64,000 nucleotides of DNA from Clarkia xantiana subsp. parviflora (Eukaryota > Streptophyta > Magnoliopsida > Myrtales > Onagraceae), in NCBI GenBank assembly GCA_036873135.1, contig JAPTYO010000011.1:9756747-9820746 (forward strand), given 5' to 3'. The notes below the pieces were generated by a model that was not told the DNA's origin, made no database searches, and saw only the letters and a list, made by a program, of their open reading frames with translations. Of the stretch, positions 22,874 to 34,889 are shown piece after piece. Within the stretch, counting starts at the first letter, position 1; each line of letters starts with the position of its first letter. The translations under genes were made by a program, and so were the position numbers.

Positions 22874-23453
22874 TGTTAGCATATGGTGACGTGGCGCCGT
22901 AATTGGTAGCCCGTTAACATTAAGGATATTGTCCAAGATAATTGGGTAAATGTCACATTAGGTTAATTGGGCTTGACCTAATTCCTAATTGACAAGGGAG
23001 GCCCAAAATTGGGCCTCCCCTCCTTAATGTGTGGTTCGGCCGGACCTAGTCCCACATTGATTGGAGTGGACTTTTGTCCACTCCACCAATCCTATATATA
23101 GGGGACTCACCTAAGGGGTTTTACACATCAATCTAATTAAGAAGTACCTCCATTGAGGAACTTGAGAGAAACCCTCTCACCCCTTAGTAGTGAAAATTCG
23201 GCACCATCATCTCAGTCCGAGGTTCTGTCCCCGTTGAAGAATCGATCAGAGGATTTGCTGTGGAGCTTATACCGCGTAGGATTTCTTCTCACGAAGAACT
23301 TGTACGGGTTCCGACCGGAGGATCAAAACTCCCTCCACATCTTTCTTGGGCACGAAAGCTATTGAGGTATGTGTACATTATTCCGCTGCGTAGTTAGATT
23401 ACTTGCATGTACACGTTTAGCATTCCGTAGTATTACGTCCCCGTAATCCAACA
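22874..23453 (+). repeat. Element B 5' LTR
   Basis: 580 bp. U3 holds a GGCCCAAAATTGGGCC palindrome (about 22999-23014) and the GGAGTGGAC-tttt-GTCCACTCC hairpin (23063-23084) just before the TATA box CTATATATAG (23092-23101). Confidence 0.92.
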
Positions 23454-23454
23454 G

Positions 23455-23466
23455 TGGTATCAGAGC
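23455..23466 (+). other. Element B primer-binding site
   Basis: TGGTATCAGAGC one base after the LTR, complementary to the 3' part of initiator-methionine tRNA, the usual Copia primer. Confidence 0.9.
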
Positions 23467-24218
23467 CACGTTAGGAGTTCTTAAATTTTTTGATAAACTG
23501 ATGTTCTTGAATTTTTACAAAAACCGAAATTTTTTGTTTATGAACACCAAAGTATTTCCAAAAAAATTAAACAAGAAAACATGTGTTTGATCTTTAAAAA
23601 CTTAAAATTTTCGGAATTTACATGTTTTTATAGATCAAAACCGAAAATTTAGTTTAAATTTGAGTTTGATGTTCATGATCTCCAATAACACGATGAGTTT
23701 TATCAAGAACACTTTTTGGATTCATGATCATGATAGAGTTTGATCTTAAAATTTGACAACTTTTCCAACTAGACATGTTTGTGCCGAAAACCCTAGGGGT
23801 ATTTTAGGTAAAAAAAATTAATTTTCTTTGCCACCAAGTAATTTAAGAAATCGGCACGAATATAAAAAGATATAAATTGCCATATTTTAATTTTAATTAA
23901 TGGTAACAACATATCTATAAGTTGGAAATATGGATATGTTCACAATATAATATTGACATATATATTAACTATCAATATATATAGATAATATATAGGGTTA
24001 ATATATATTGATATATTTAGTTGCTATAAAAGATTAAGAAAATATATTGTCTACATATAATTTAATCCCTAAAGATATATTTGACAATAATTATATATAT
24101 ATAAGCATGGCCGAAATTTTTATATATATGTTTATATTGTTAATTGATTTACATCTTAAGGATAGAATCTTGACAATATTCATATATATTTGTTTAAATA
24201 TGTGCCGAATTATATATA

Positions 24219-24749
24219 GGGTTAATAACTAAAAAACTGTCCAAGGTTTACCCTATGTTAAAATTAGGTGTCTGAAGTTTGAAATGTTAAAATGGACTGT
24301 CCCAAGTTTCATTTTTGTTGAAATTTAGTGTCTCGGTGTGATTACTTTAGAGAAGTCAATTCCGACGAAACCGTATGTCAAATTCGAGCTCTCATACACA
24401 CTCCCTTCTCATCATCTTGCCGGGACCGTCACCTAAAAAGTTGGTCAGATCCGGGCAAGTAAATATCGCTCTATTGTCCTTGGAAAATGGCTCTAAACCA
24501 CTCTTCTAGAAACTTTTTTTAAAATGTTCAATTTTTAGGTGAAATTTGACGATTTTATGAAAAGTAAAGAGTGATGGATTATGAGTGGGTTGGTGAGTTG
24601 ATGAAAATGATGGAACGAAGATGAAAATACGCACAAAGACACCAAATTTCAACAAAAATGAAACTTGGGACAGTCCATTTTAACATTTCAAACTTCAGAC
24701 ACCTAATTTTAACATAGGGTAAACCTTGGACAGTTTTTTAGTTATTAAC

Positions 24750-24751
<2 letters not shown>
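24219..24751. mobile_element. Mutator-type foldback element 2 with 9-bp target duplication
   Basis: The 533-bp element opens GGGTTAATAACTAAAAAACT and ends with the inverse copy; the arms pair over about 120 bp at least. It is flanked by TTATATATA on both sides (24210-24218, 24752-24760). There is no ORF. The right flank runs into a (TA)n tract to 24796. Confidence 0.88.

Positions 24752-24752
<1 letters not shown>

Positions 24753-24796
<44 letters not shown>
24753..24796. repeat. (TA)n microsatellite
   Basis: About 22 TA units next to foldback element 2. Its left end is part of that element's target duplication. Confidence 0.95.
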
Positions 24797-24798
<2 letters not shown>

Positions 24799-26111
24799 CA
24801 ATATTGGAAATTATTTTATATAATTAATATTTCTTGGTGGCTAAGTTAAGTTTTTCAGTGGATTTTAAAACACTACTTAGCCCACAAGATATATTTCGGC
24901 CGAACCCTAGGGTTTATGGGTCGGTCCAATTGCTAAACCGGAGCGGGTTAAACCAATCCGGGTTTTCTTAATCGGGTGGACCTTTTTCGGTTCGGGTCAA
25001 ACCGGAGCAATTAAGTAGAACCTAACAGGTTTTGAGTGATGAACCGAACCGCTATCTTATTTTATTGAACCGTTTCGGACCAAACCGGATTTTAAAATCG
25101 GACCGACTCAAACCGGTTTTTTAAAATGGACCGAACCAAATTTTAACATTTTCAGAAATTTTAAAATGTTCAATAAAATAGGATGTCAAATTTTAAATCC
25201 AAAACGATTTCGAACTTTAAAATTTGCCTAAACAGTGCTCTTAGGGTTTGCGTTTTTAATACGTCGTAGGTTAAAACCTTAATGCCTGGTTACGATTATG
25301 AGGATGGATCTCGAATATGTATGTTTTTGGGACTGGATTAAATTAGTGGGCTGAATTGTAATTGTTTACTTTCTGCAACATATATTAGAACTGTCGTCTT
25401 GACTTAGTCAAGTTAGCTGGATAATATATATTGCGAGCATTGAGCTCTGGGAATATATTGATTATGCAATAGGATAGACATGCTATGCTGATTGAAAGTG
25501 CCTAGAATCCATGTCTAGAAATTTCGCATGATTGATTGTAAGCATGAATTGCAAAACAGCCCCTAATATTTTCAAAACGTTTTCAAAACCGAAAATTCCA
25601 GTCGCCAATTATGCATGATGTGTGCAGAAGTTGCATGTTTTGACACGTATGCTAGAATGTTCAGGTCTGAAAGCATGTGATAATTTACTTTACGTAGAAT
25701 TATGTATGCTAGGAACATTAGACGCATGACGCGTAAGCATGTTGTTTGGTTTGTTCGATATTTATGGCGTGATATAGTGTCATGCATGCGTAAATTATCA
25801 GATAATTCTTTTAAACTAAAAGGGCCTTGGGAAAGCCAAGATCGGGTATGCTTATTTGAAAAATTCCCGTTCCGGTAATTTTCAACATAATAACCGTTTT
25901 CAAAAGACTGATCTATTGGATTGAGAATGACAATAGTGTGAACTCTTTTCACAACACCCCCTTCCCTCGGTTTACTGGCGGCCGGTTTGGTTTAGTGACT
26001 GAAGGATCACTATTCGTCGTATTCCATTTTAATAGATAATCTGATGTTTGCAATTCTGTCAAAATGTTATTGTCTCCCTAACTTAGCATAATTATCAATG
26101 TGTTAGTATCG

Positions 26112-26990
26112 ATGGCTGCAACTAGCAATGTCATTTCCCAGTTGAACAAGGGAATAAGGTTGACTAGTAGTAATTATAAGATATGGAATAAACGAGTTAA
26201 GATGATAATCGCTGAAATAAGAGGTCTCGATCATTTGACCACAAAACAAACTAGGCCTGAGGGAGACCTCACAGAAGAGCAAAAGACATTCTATGATGAA
26301 TGGGATGTCAAGGATCATGATGTTCGTTCCACCTTGTTATCTATGTTGGAAGATGAGATTCTATATAGGTTTGATCATTTGGGAACTGCCAAAGACCTCT
26401 GGGATGGTCTTAAGGCAACATTCGGTGTTTACACCATAGCCCAAAAGCGATCGCTAAACATCGCTCTTGAGTCCTATAAGATGAATCCCAAGCATACGAT
26501 GAACGATCATGTTATGCATGTGTGTAACTTGATCGCTAAACTCAAGGAAGCAGGTGAAAATCTGTCTGAGGAACAACAAATCAATTACATGATCCGCTCT
26601 TTGCCCGACTCTTGGAGCATCATGAAAATGAGCCTTACCCATGCCACGAATCTCGACACCCTCGAGAAGGTGCAAGTTCATCTTGAGCTGGAGGAGGATA
26701 GACTCAGGGCTGAAAAGTCCAGGTCTGAAATGCATATTGCATCCTCCGCGCCAGCCGAACAAAAGGGGAAGCGCAAGAGAAAGGGCAAAATTCCTCAGAA
26801 TAAAACTGTGAAGTTTGTGGCAAACAAACCCCAGAAGAAGTTTGAACGCAAACAAACTGGTGGCAAGAAAAGGCAAGCAAAACAAACACGCAAAGAGGAA
26901 ACTCGAACGTGTTTTAGGTGTGGTGTGAAAGGACACCTGGCTGTTGCCTGTACCAATCCTCCCAAGGTACGTAAAGAGAAAAGATTATGA
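26112..26990 (+). CDS. gag: Element B Gag
   Basis: 292 residues from the ATG at 26112, without stops. The UBN2-like Copia gag region is clear: LTSSNYKIWNKRVKMII near residues 18-35, LGTAKDLWDGLKATFG near 97, QQINYMIRSLPDSW near 157. A very basic linker (KGKRKRKGK) precedes one CCHC knuckle, CFRCGVKGHLAVAC, close to the C-terminus. Gag forms the cytoplasmic particle and binds element RNA. It is the only intact gag in the Copia family here; the gag starts in C, E and F are of a different sequence type and are broken. The frame stops soon after the knuckle and is not fused to pol. Confidence 0.88.
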   Translation: MAATSNVISQLNKGIRLTSSNYKIWNKRVKMIIAEIRGLDHLTTKQTRPEGDLTEEQKTFYDEWDVKDHDVRSTLLSMLEDEILYRFDHLGTAKDLWDGLKATFGVYTIAQKRSLNIALESYKMNPKHTMNDHVMHVCNLIAKLKEAGENLSEEQQINYMIRSLPDSWSIMKMSLTHATNLDTLEKVQVHLELEEDRLRAEKSRSEMHIASSAPAEQKGKRKRKGKIPQNKTVKFVANKPQKKFERKQTGGKKRQAKQTRKEETRTCFRCGVKGHLAVACTNPPKVRKEKRL

Positions 26991-28333
26991 AAATCATTCA
27001 TTCTCTTCCGCTTCTAAACACTCGAGAGTAATTCATTTTCCTTTTGAATTACAGAACCGAGAAACAGAAGCAACGACCTGATCGAGGATGGCCTAGAACA
27101 ATAAATATAGAATGAGAAATTTTTGTCTTTAAATTGCTAAAACTTCTTGACTTTTATTTTCAGTTTGAGATACTCTTAAATAAGTTCCGTAAAGGAACAT
27201 ATTATTTTTCCTAAGTATTTGAGAATACTTAAGTTGAGTATTGAATTTATCATCGTTCGTTTTAATCTTATTATTAACGTTATTCAATACATCCTTATTT
27301 GTTAAGTACTCCATTAAATAATAAGTATCCCGAGATAATGTGCATGAAAAACCGATTTGATTTTAAACTTGGAAACTAAAACGATTTTGAAACCATATCT
27401 GGTATAAGGCGCGTGGCGCATGTCACATCGACAGACGGGACATATCGTTTTAAAAGTACAAATTTAATGATGAAGTGTTTTAATAAATGAATGCTGAATT
27501 TTCGTTTGTAATCCTTTGGAAATAACTCATTGATGACTACCGTGGTTAGAAGTATGCTTTAATGCTAGTACGATCGAGTAGTAAATCAACTATAGCATTA
27601 AGCAAGAGCTCAAATGCATAGTCCATGAGGTGGATAAGTCTCTGGATGAGTTAACAAACGAAAGGAAGTAGTCAGTAAAATGACACTCCCACTATAAGCC
27701 TTTAACGAAAATTTTGGCTAAGCAATCATATTATTAAATACTTCGAGAAACATAGTTTAAAATTATATTATGTTAGAACTCAACATTAATTGTTCCTACG
27801 GGATGAAATTAAGTTGATTCATATTAATGTAACACTATGTTCTAATAATATCGGTTGACGCGTTACCATAATAGCTAATAAATGATACGGGTAAAACCTT
27901 ATCATAAAGTAGCATTAATTTGCACATTAAACAAGTATTTATTAAGAGTAAGGTCTACTCTTAAAAGATACAAGTTTAAAATTAGCTTGGATTAATAGTA
28001 ACGTGGTCGAACATGACACATTATAAGAATTTGAGGATAGATTTCCAATGCTTTGCGGAACGAAACAGACATAGTACTGATCGAATAAATGGTTAACGGA
28101 GATTCTCAGGTCCACTTACTTCGAGTGGGAGAATGATATAACATTAGTAAATGCATTAGTGAATGACATTGTAAATGATGATGGAAACATCCTTATAATA
28201 AATCCAATGGGAGGGCTCACTCCCCCTCACATAATCATCACTAAATATTAATGCGAATCAAGTCGGACCTGATAATCATAATGCTGAGCTAATACAACTT
28301 CCCATTATTCCTAGTAGGAGGGAAACAACCAAC
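26991..28333 (+). other. Element B region where protease and integrase would be, non-coding
   Basis: No ORF matches protease or integrase. Parts of this stretch (about 27295-27560 and 27920-28060) align by eye with 51170-51930 in E and 58010-58790 in F, for example 'TTTAATGATGAAGTGTTTTAAT' (two words of it) and 'GAATTTTCGTTTG'. The loss is therefore old and shared rather than a private deletion. Confidence 0.55.
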
Positions 28334-28573
28334 TTGGTTCCAGATCCGAGTGAACAAGGAATAAATCTTGGAGGTAAAATTCCGAGACCAATAGGTCATT
28401 CTAAGGAAGTTGTATATCAAAGTTCAAGCACCGCCATTGTTCCCAGTGGGAGTGATGCTCCGAAAAGAAGCATTATTCCGAGTGGGAGTAACGATCATGC
28501 TATAGATGGGTTAACGAGCCTAGATATAGTCAAAGGAAACGAACTTCTGTCAAAGAAGTATCCCATCAAGTGA
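28334..28573 (+). pseudogene. Element B integrase-RT linker fragment
   Basis: 79 codons containing two copies of a (I/V)(V/I)PSGS motif and a GGKIPRPIGHSKEVV segment, the type of low-complexity linker that lies between integrase and RT in Copia polyproteins. The same segment occurs in E (51935-52400) and F (58700-59256). Confidence 0.5.
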
Positions 28574-28752
28574 GACATTCGTTCACGAACTAATGACGGT
28601 TCAACAAGCAATAAAAATAACCTTAAACGAGGGAATGGAGGAAAACAATGGAGGATGAAATTGCCTAAATAAGAAAAAATTTGGTTTTGGTCTTCAGTTG
28701 ATTTACCTGCTAACCGCAGAGCTAGGAAGTGAAATATTAGAATTCACTACTG

Positions 28753-30135
28753 ATGCAAAAGTTGAGTGTTGCAAAACTCGAACGATTGCGAAAGGATATA
28801 CCCAAAATTCACAGAGTGGACTTTGATGAAACATACTCACCAACTGTGCGTTATACCACAGTTAGGGCCATCCTTGCCCTTGTTGCATGTCTCGATCTAG
28901 AGCTGCACCAAATGGATGTTAAGACCGCATTCCTCCATGGAAACCTGGACGAAGAGATCTATATGGAGCAGCCAGAGGGTTTTATTACTCCTGGCAAATA
29001 ACGTAAAGTTTGCAAACTCCAAAGGTATATTTACGGTCTTAAACAGTCGTCTCGACAATGGTATCGCAGATTCCACGAGGAAATCGTTGGAAACGGATTT
29101 GTGAACCTTCACGAGGATCCCTGCGTTTACACCAAGACCTCCGGGTCTAAGTATGTCATCATAACCTTATACGTATATGACATACTCATTGCTGCGAACG
29201 ATGTGAGTTTCATGAACAAATTAAAGTCCTGGTTAGCATCAGCATTTGAGATGAAAGACATGGGAGAGGCCACGTACATCTTAGGCATTAAAATTGCCCG
29301 AGATCATGCCGCCCAGAGATTTTGTCTGTCTCAAGAATCAGATATCAACAAACTGCTGAAAAGATTCAGAATGCTCGATGCCAAACCCGTGGATACGGCG
29401 GTTGTTTTCGGGTGCGCGATGTCAAAGCGTGATGGCCCGAAGAACCAACAGGAGCGTGAACAGATGAAGAATGCAGAGTATCTGAGAATGGTAAAAAGTC
29501 TAATGTATGCCATGCTCTGTACTCGGCCGGATATCTGTTACGCTGTGGGCCTAGTAGCAAGATTCCAATCAGATCCTAGTTATCAACTTCTAAAAGCCGT
29601 GAAACGAATTATAAGATATCTGAAAGGTACTGCCGACTATGTTCTGTGCTATGAGGGAAAACAGATAGAATTGACCGATTATAGTGACGCCGACCACGAT
29701 GGCGATCGGGATGATCGTAAGTCCACAACAGGAGGGGTTTTCCTCCTTGCCAATGCTGTCATATCATGGGTAAGCAAGAAGCAATCATGTGTCGCGTTTT
29801 CCACTATGGAATCAGAATTCGTTGCCCTCTCTAAAAACGCACAAGAAGCAGTCTGGCTGAAAAGGCTTCTTACTACATTAATTGGCACTGGCAAGAAGAG
29901 TAAACCTGTAAAGGTATACTCCGACAGTCAGGCAGCCATTGCAGCAGTTAAGAATCCAAAGTACCATAGTAGGACCAAACATATTGATGTGAAATACAAT
30001 TATGCTAAATCTTTTCTGGAAGACAATATAATCGCTTTAGAATACTTGTCCACAGAAAATATGGTCGCGGATCCATTGACTAAGCCATTACGTAGAGAGA
30101 TTTTCGAAAATTACGTAAAACTGCTTGGATTATGA
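28753..30135 (+). pseudogene. Element B reverse transcriptase and RNase H
   Basis: One frame with a single stop (about 29002-29004). Before it come the RT landmarks FDETYSPTVRYTTVRAIL and LHQMDVKTAFLHGNLDEEIY; after it come YGLKQSSRQWYRRFH, then the active-site box as LYVYDILI. The second Asp of YVDD, which binds metal, is replaced by Tyr, so DNA synthesis should be lost. RNase H follows with all its acidic landmarks (YSDADHDGD, STMESEF, VYSDSQAA) and ends KLLGL*. The 344-codon part from 29101 has no stop. Confidence 0.85.
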
Positions 30136-31257
30136 AGGGCTTAATAAGTGGCTTGTATAAGTGATGGCATTTTGACATTTGAATAATATTTCGATTGAAT
30201 AAAAGAATTGAAAATTTAGTATATGATTTATCGACGTCATAATGATAAATAACATCGGATTTTACGGTCTATAAACTAAGTCGTAGGAAGAGGTAAAATT
30301 CTTCCACCAAAATTATGTCGAATGTGAACCATGCTTTGTCACACGGGCACAGTCATCTTGTAGAAGAGGGGGACCTCTACCACACCAAGATTGGCTAAGA
30401 ACCAGGGGGATAAACCTGGTTAAACGAAACGATAACTTTGTCACGCTTACAGCATGACTTAATCTTCATTTTGGAAATCGCCGTGTTGGACTCTGTCCAT
30501 CATTAAAATCATATTCAGGGTCAGAAGGAAGATTCTGCGATAACAGGATTGACATATCCCATCCCTGGCTTGTCCAGGTGTGCTATCGACGCGTGCTTCA
30601 TACTGCGCGTGCCATGTTCGACCACGGGGTCATGCTCGGTTGTGCTAGCTAGAATCCTTGTGATTCAAAGGGCGCATACTTCTTCACATTGAGCGTGTGA
30701 TTGATCCCGGGTGTCTTATGAAGAGGCACCCAAAGTATCCTCTCGGACTCAGAAATTATACCTAAGGTCTGGCTCAATGTTCGCTTCCCGGCGTACGAGC
30801 GTAGAACTAAAGAAAACGGCCAAGTGACCAGGTCTTGGAAACCGGTTGAGTTAGACTAAGGGTATGAGCTATGGGGATGGTCATATTCACCTATAATTCA
30901 CCGACTCTTGTGTTCACTAGGTGGCCACCAACTAGATATTAGTTGAAGGTTGTGAACACTTGTACGGATGCCCTGGAGAAGTATTCCTATGTGGAAAACT
31001 GGGCAATTGGAGAATTATCAGTTGACCAAGGATACAGTGCGGTACATGTTTTATTTTTAACATGATTGATTTACGAAAGGGAATCAACGTTCTGCGGGCG
31101 CTATAACACTCCTAATAGATGAGTAGCATGATGCCCGTCGTATCCGCCGGTCGCACGGAAAACCTCGTATGAACTATTCGAAGACGGAGACAATGAATGA
31201 AGACTGAGACGTTGATGCTATTGGATGACAATACAATAACAGACACCCTTCCATTCC
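30136..31257 (+). other. Element B post-pol spacer
   Basis: About 1.1 kb without a credible ORF on the sense strand. It is homologous to the spacers in A, D, E and F and the remnant at 17.4-18.5 kb. It carries the shared landmarks GCCATGTTCGACCACGGGGT (about 30611) and GGTGGCCACCAAC (about 30921). Confidence 0.7.
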
Positions 31258-31270
31258 GGCGAGTGGGAGC
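31258..31270 (+). other. Element B polypurine tract
   Basis: GGCGAGTGGGAGC directly before the 3' LTR. The same tract precedes the 3' LTRs of A, D, F and, with one change, E. Confidence 0.85.
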
Positions 31271-31835
31271 TGTTAGCATATGGTGACGTGACGCCGTAAT
31301 TGGTAGCCCATTAACATTAAGGATATTAACCAAGATAATTTGGTATATGTCACATTAGGTTAATTGGGCTCGACCTAATTCCTAATTTACATAGGCCTCC
31401 CCTCCTTAATGTGTGGTTCGGCCGGACCTAGTCCCACATTGGTTGGAGTGGACTTTTGTCCACTCCACCAATCCTATATATAGGGGACTCACCTAAGGGG
31501 TTTTACACATCAATCTAATTAAGAAGTACCTCCATTGAGGAACTTGAGAGAAAACCTCTCACCCCTTAGTAGTGAAATTTCGGCACCATCATCTCAGTCC
31601 GAGGTTCTGTCCCCGTTGAAGAATCGATCAGAGGATTTGCTGTGGTGCTTATACCGCGTAGGACTTCTTCTCACGAAGAACTTGTACGGGTTCCGACCGG
31701 AGGATCAGAACTCCCTCCACATCTTTCTTGGGCAGTAAAGCTATTGAGATATGTGTACATTATTCCGATGCGTAGTTAGATTACTTGCATGTACACGTTT
31801 AGCATTTCGTAGTATTACGTCCTCGTAATCCAACA
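31271..31835 (+). repeat. Element B 3' LTR
   Basis: 565 bp, same borders as the 5' LTR, followed by the target duplication AGGAA. A short deletion removes one arm of the GGCCCA palindrome. Confidence 0.92.
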
Positions 31836-31840
31836 AGGAA

Positions 31841-32054
31841 GTGGGATAAAACCCACCTCACCCTAATGCACTATATATGAGTGGGTTTCGGCCGGCCACT
31901 TATGAGAAGGGAGGCCCAATTTTGGGCCTATCATGTCAATTGGGATTTTAGGCCTAGCCCAAAATCCCTAATGTAAAATTACCCAATTAACTCAAGTAAC
32001 AGTCTTATATTAATGGGCTCCTATTTACGGCGGCCCAATCTCCAAATGCCAACA
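31841..32054 (-). mobile_element. Copia element A, 5' LTR, right part
   Basis: Continuation of the LTR interrupted by element B. It begins with the hairpin GTGGG-ataaaa-CCCAC (31841-31856), upstream of the TATA box at 22.86 kb in the unbroken LTR, and ends TGCCAACA at 32054. Confidence 0.7.
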
Positions 32055-32226
32055 CAAATGGGGACAACCAGACCCAGAATTCTCAATCGGTCCGACCCGG
32101 ATCGGGTCGAGTCAAACCAAGTGGGCTAATGGGTTGGGTCAAACCCGACCTAGTTCGAGTAAAACCAGACCGAAATAAACCTAATTGAACCTAACTAGTC
32201 GAAACGGGTTGACTGAACTGGACAGG
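32055..32226 (+). other. Orphan Copia leader fragment
   Basis: Rich in CGGTCCGACCCGG/GGGTTGGGTCAAACC motifs as found in the leaders of B and C. It is a leftover of an additional copy into which C or A was inserted. Confidence 0.4.
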
Positions 32227-32822
32227 CGTTGGCATTTGGCGAATGGGCCGACGTAATATGAGCCCTTTAAAATAAGCCCAACGATTAAGGTAATTGGGTA
32301 ATGTCACATTAGGGATTTTGGGCTGGGCCTAAAATCCCAATTGACATGAGAGACCCCAAAATTGGGCCTCCCCTCTCCTATGTAGGCCGACCGAACCAAT
32401 TAATTAAGGAGGTGAGATTTTCCCACCTCCTCCTATAAATATTGGGTGTTAAGATTTCTCTAAGGTTAATAGTTAATCACTCATTTCTCCTAAGTGTTGA
32501 GACAAATAAATCCCTCATCTCTATAGTTTTAGTTTCAGCCGAAGGTTACAAGAAGGAGGTGCCAAATTGCTTTGAGCACTTACCCCAGAGATCCATCACC
32601 GCGAGGAATCGACAAGAGGCTTTGCTGTGGAGACCATTCCTCGTAGGCGATTCCTTAACAAGAATCACTATAGGATCTGGTTGGTGGACCGCGAACTCCC
32701 ACAAGATCTTGGGACTACAACAAATGAGAAACTGATATGTGTCCCTATTCCGCTGTGTAATTAGTTCCCTGGCATGTACACATGTTTCTTTTCTGTAGTA
32801 TCTATCCCCATAATATCCTACA
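32227..32822 (+). mobile_element. Copia element C, 5' LTR
   Basis: Starts CGTTGGCATTTGG (first base of the usual TG changed) and ends ATCCTACA. A hairpin GGAGGTG...CACCTCC (32408-32430) precedes the TATA box CTATAAATA (32433-32441). It is followed by a primer site, so the element runs to the right. Confidence 0.8.
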
Positions 32823-32823
32823 G

Positions 32824-32835
32824 TGGTATCAGAGC
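32824..32835 (+). other. Element C primer-binding site
   Basis: TGGTATCAGAGC, initiator-methionine tRNA type, one base after the LTR. Confidence 0.9.
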
Positions 32836-34889
32836 CTGTGTTAGGGAGTTCTTGATTTTGATAAAATTGGTATTCATGAAGTTTTTGGTAAACTGTTCAT
32901 GAAATTGAGTGTTTTTCGGTAAAACCGGTGTTCATGATTTTCATGAAAAACGTGACATTTATCAAAATCAAACATTGGATTATTGATTTTAGTAAAATTT
33001 GATCTTGAAATTTGACACTAGCTCTAATTTGGTGTGTTCAACCGAACCACTATAGGTTACAAAGTGAGAATTTTAATTTCTTAGGCCCCAAGTAACATAT
33101 GTTGGCCGGAACATGTTGGAATTTTTAGGGTAAAATTCATCCATATTGCTAGGTTGGATGTGGCCATAATTAGGGATAGATTCACATGATAATTGTGATA
33201 ATATCTATCAATATATTTTAGCACAATATTTGGAATATTGATAATATTGATAGATTTAGTTACCATAAAGATTGAGAAAATATATTGTTAATAGATTTAT
33301 ATCTCTAAATTTAGAATCTTGACAATAAATAAATAAATATATATATATATTAGGGACGGAATTACTATATATATATTGTGCAAATATTGGAAATTATATC
33401 TATAATTATTTTTACTTGATGGCTAAGTTAAGTATTTAGTGGATTTTAAACTCTACTTAGCCCACAAGAAAGAATTCTGCCGAACCCTATAGGGTAATGG
33501 GCCAGTCCAATTTCGCACATCCGGGTCAAACGAACCGAACCGGGTCGGGTTCCACGGGTCCAACCGGAGTGAGTCAACCAATCCGGGTTTTCTCAATCGG
33601 TCCGACCAATCCGGGTCGGGTCGGACTGGGTAACTAATAGGTCGAATCAAACCGACCCGGTTTTGTGTGAAAATTGAACCGAACCTATTCTACCTAACCA
33701 GACTGGTCGAACCGGTTTAACTGGACCGGATCGTTCGGATCGAATTGACGTGAACCAGACCGTTTTAGTCGGATCGACCGAGTCAACTGAAAATATGATG
33801 GTTAAATTTTAACATCCAAATATTTTCGAACTTTAAAATTACTTACACAGTGCAAATCAGTTTGAAATTTTCACGTTTTCATCAAACCTGATGCCTAGTT
33901 TAGATATGGGGATGGATCTCGGATATGCTTGATTTTGGAACTGAGTCATTTAGTGGGTTGAATTGCAATTGCTATTTTAATTGATATTATTGCATGATTA
34001 GAATTGCGTCTTGATAATGTCAAGCTAGCTGGATATTGCATGTTATGGGCGGAGCCCAGGATTTGAATTAAGGAGTTGCGCACTAGGATAGACATGCTGT
34101 GATGGTTGTAATTGTCTAGAATCCATGTCTAGAAGTTCGCATGATTGATTGATAGCATGAATTGCAAGTCAGCCCCAAATGTTTAAAATTGGAAATCAGT
34201 CGTCAAATATGCATGTTTATTATGGAGTGATCACGCATAACGCGTATGCATGAATGCGGAGGTTGTAGCCACATGTGATAATTTACTTGGATGGTAGAAT
34301 TATATACGCCAGCATGAGTTCCTCGGAACATTAGACGCATGACGCGTATGCATGTGATTGGATTGTTTCTTGGATGTGGCTGCATATGATGATTTACTTG
34401 TGTAGTAGAATTGTATATGCTTGCATGAACCCTTGAAACGTTTCAAAAAGGGCATTGGGAAAGTCAAGATCGGGTGTATGTTAAAATTCCCTGTTTCGGT
34501 GAGAGCAGTTAAACCGTTTTAAAAGACTGATCTATTAGAAATTAGACGTTAGTAGTATGAACTCTTTCACGGCCTCCTTCCATTGGTTTACTGGTGGTTG
34601 GGTTGGTTAGATGCCTAAGGAATCGTTTCTTGTCACCTTCTATCTCATAGATATCCGATGTATGCAATTTGTTTTCCAAAATGTTTTTGTCTCCCTGATT
34701 GTCGCATGATTATCAATGTGTGAACCTTAGATAGCTGATAGAGTGCAATTCTAAGTTCCTCGCGATCTTAATGGAATGAGATATGATGAATGGAGAAATT
34801 ATATGTGGAAAATCCTTTCTGCGGCAGAGGTTGAGGATTGTTTGAATCCGAACGGAAACAGGATGATGACATATGAATATGGTAGTCCG
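32836..34889 (+). mobile_element. Element C leader and start of gag, cut by element D
   Basis: Two kb of leader homologous to those of B, E and F. From about 34755 the plus strand reads LNGMRYDEWRNYMWKIL, then NGNRMMTYEYGS, the N-terminal part of a Copia gag, until the LTR of D begins at 34890. No further part of C is seen beyond D. Confidence 0.6.

Larger units (their letters stand above)
23467..26111 (+). other. Element B long leader
   Basis: About 2.6 kb without a credible gene, interrupted by foldback element 2 at 24219-24751. AT-rich stretches alternate with repeated CGGACCGAACC/CCGGTTTT-type motifs (24940-25140), also found in the leaders of C, E and F. Confidence 0.7.
22874..31835 (+). 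mobile_element. Complete Copia-type element B (8,962 bp), non-autonomous
   Basis: Bounded by LTRs 22874-23453 and 31271-31835, both opening TGTTAGCATATGGTGACG and closing CCAACA, and flanked by the perfect 5-bp duplication AGGAA (22869-22873 and 31836-31840). The host sequence is the LTR of element A. By eye the two LTRs differ at about 20 positions plus one 15-bp-scale deletion, so the insertion is moderately young. B has gag and an RT-RNase H frame but no protease or integrase core, and the RT box is damaged, so it would need proteins from a relative. Probably near the Tork lineage, but this is not proven. Confidence 0.92.
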
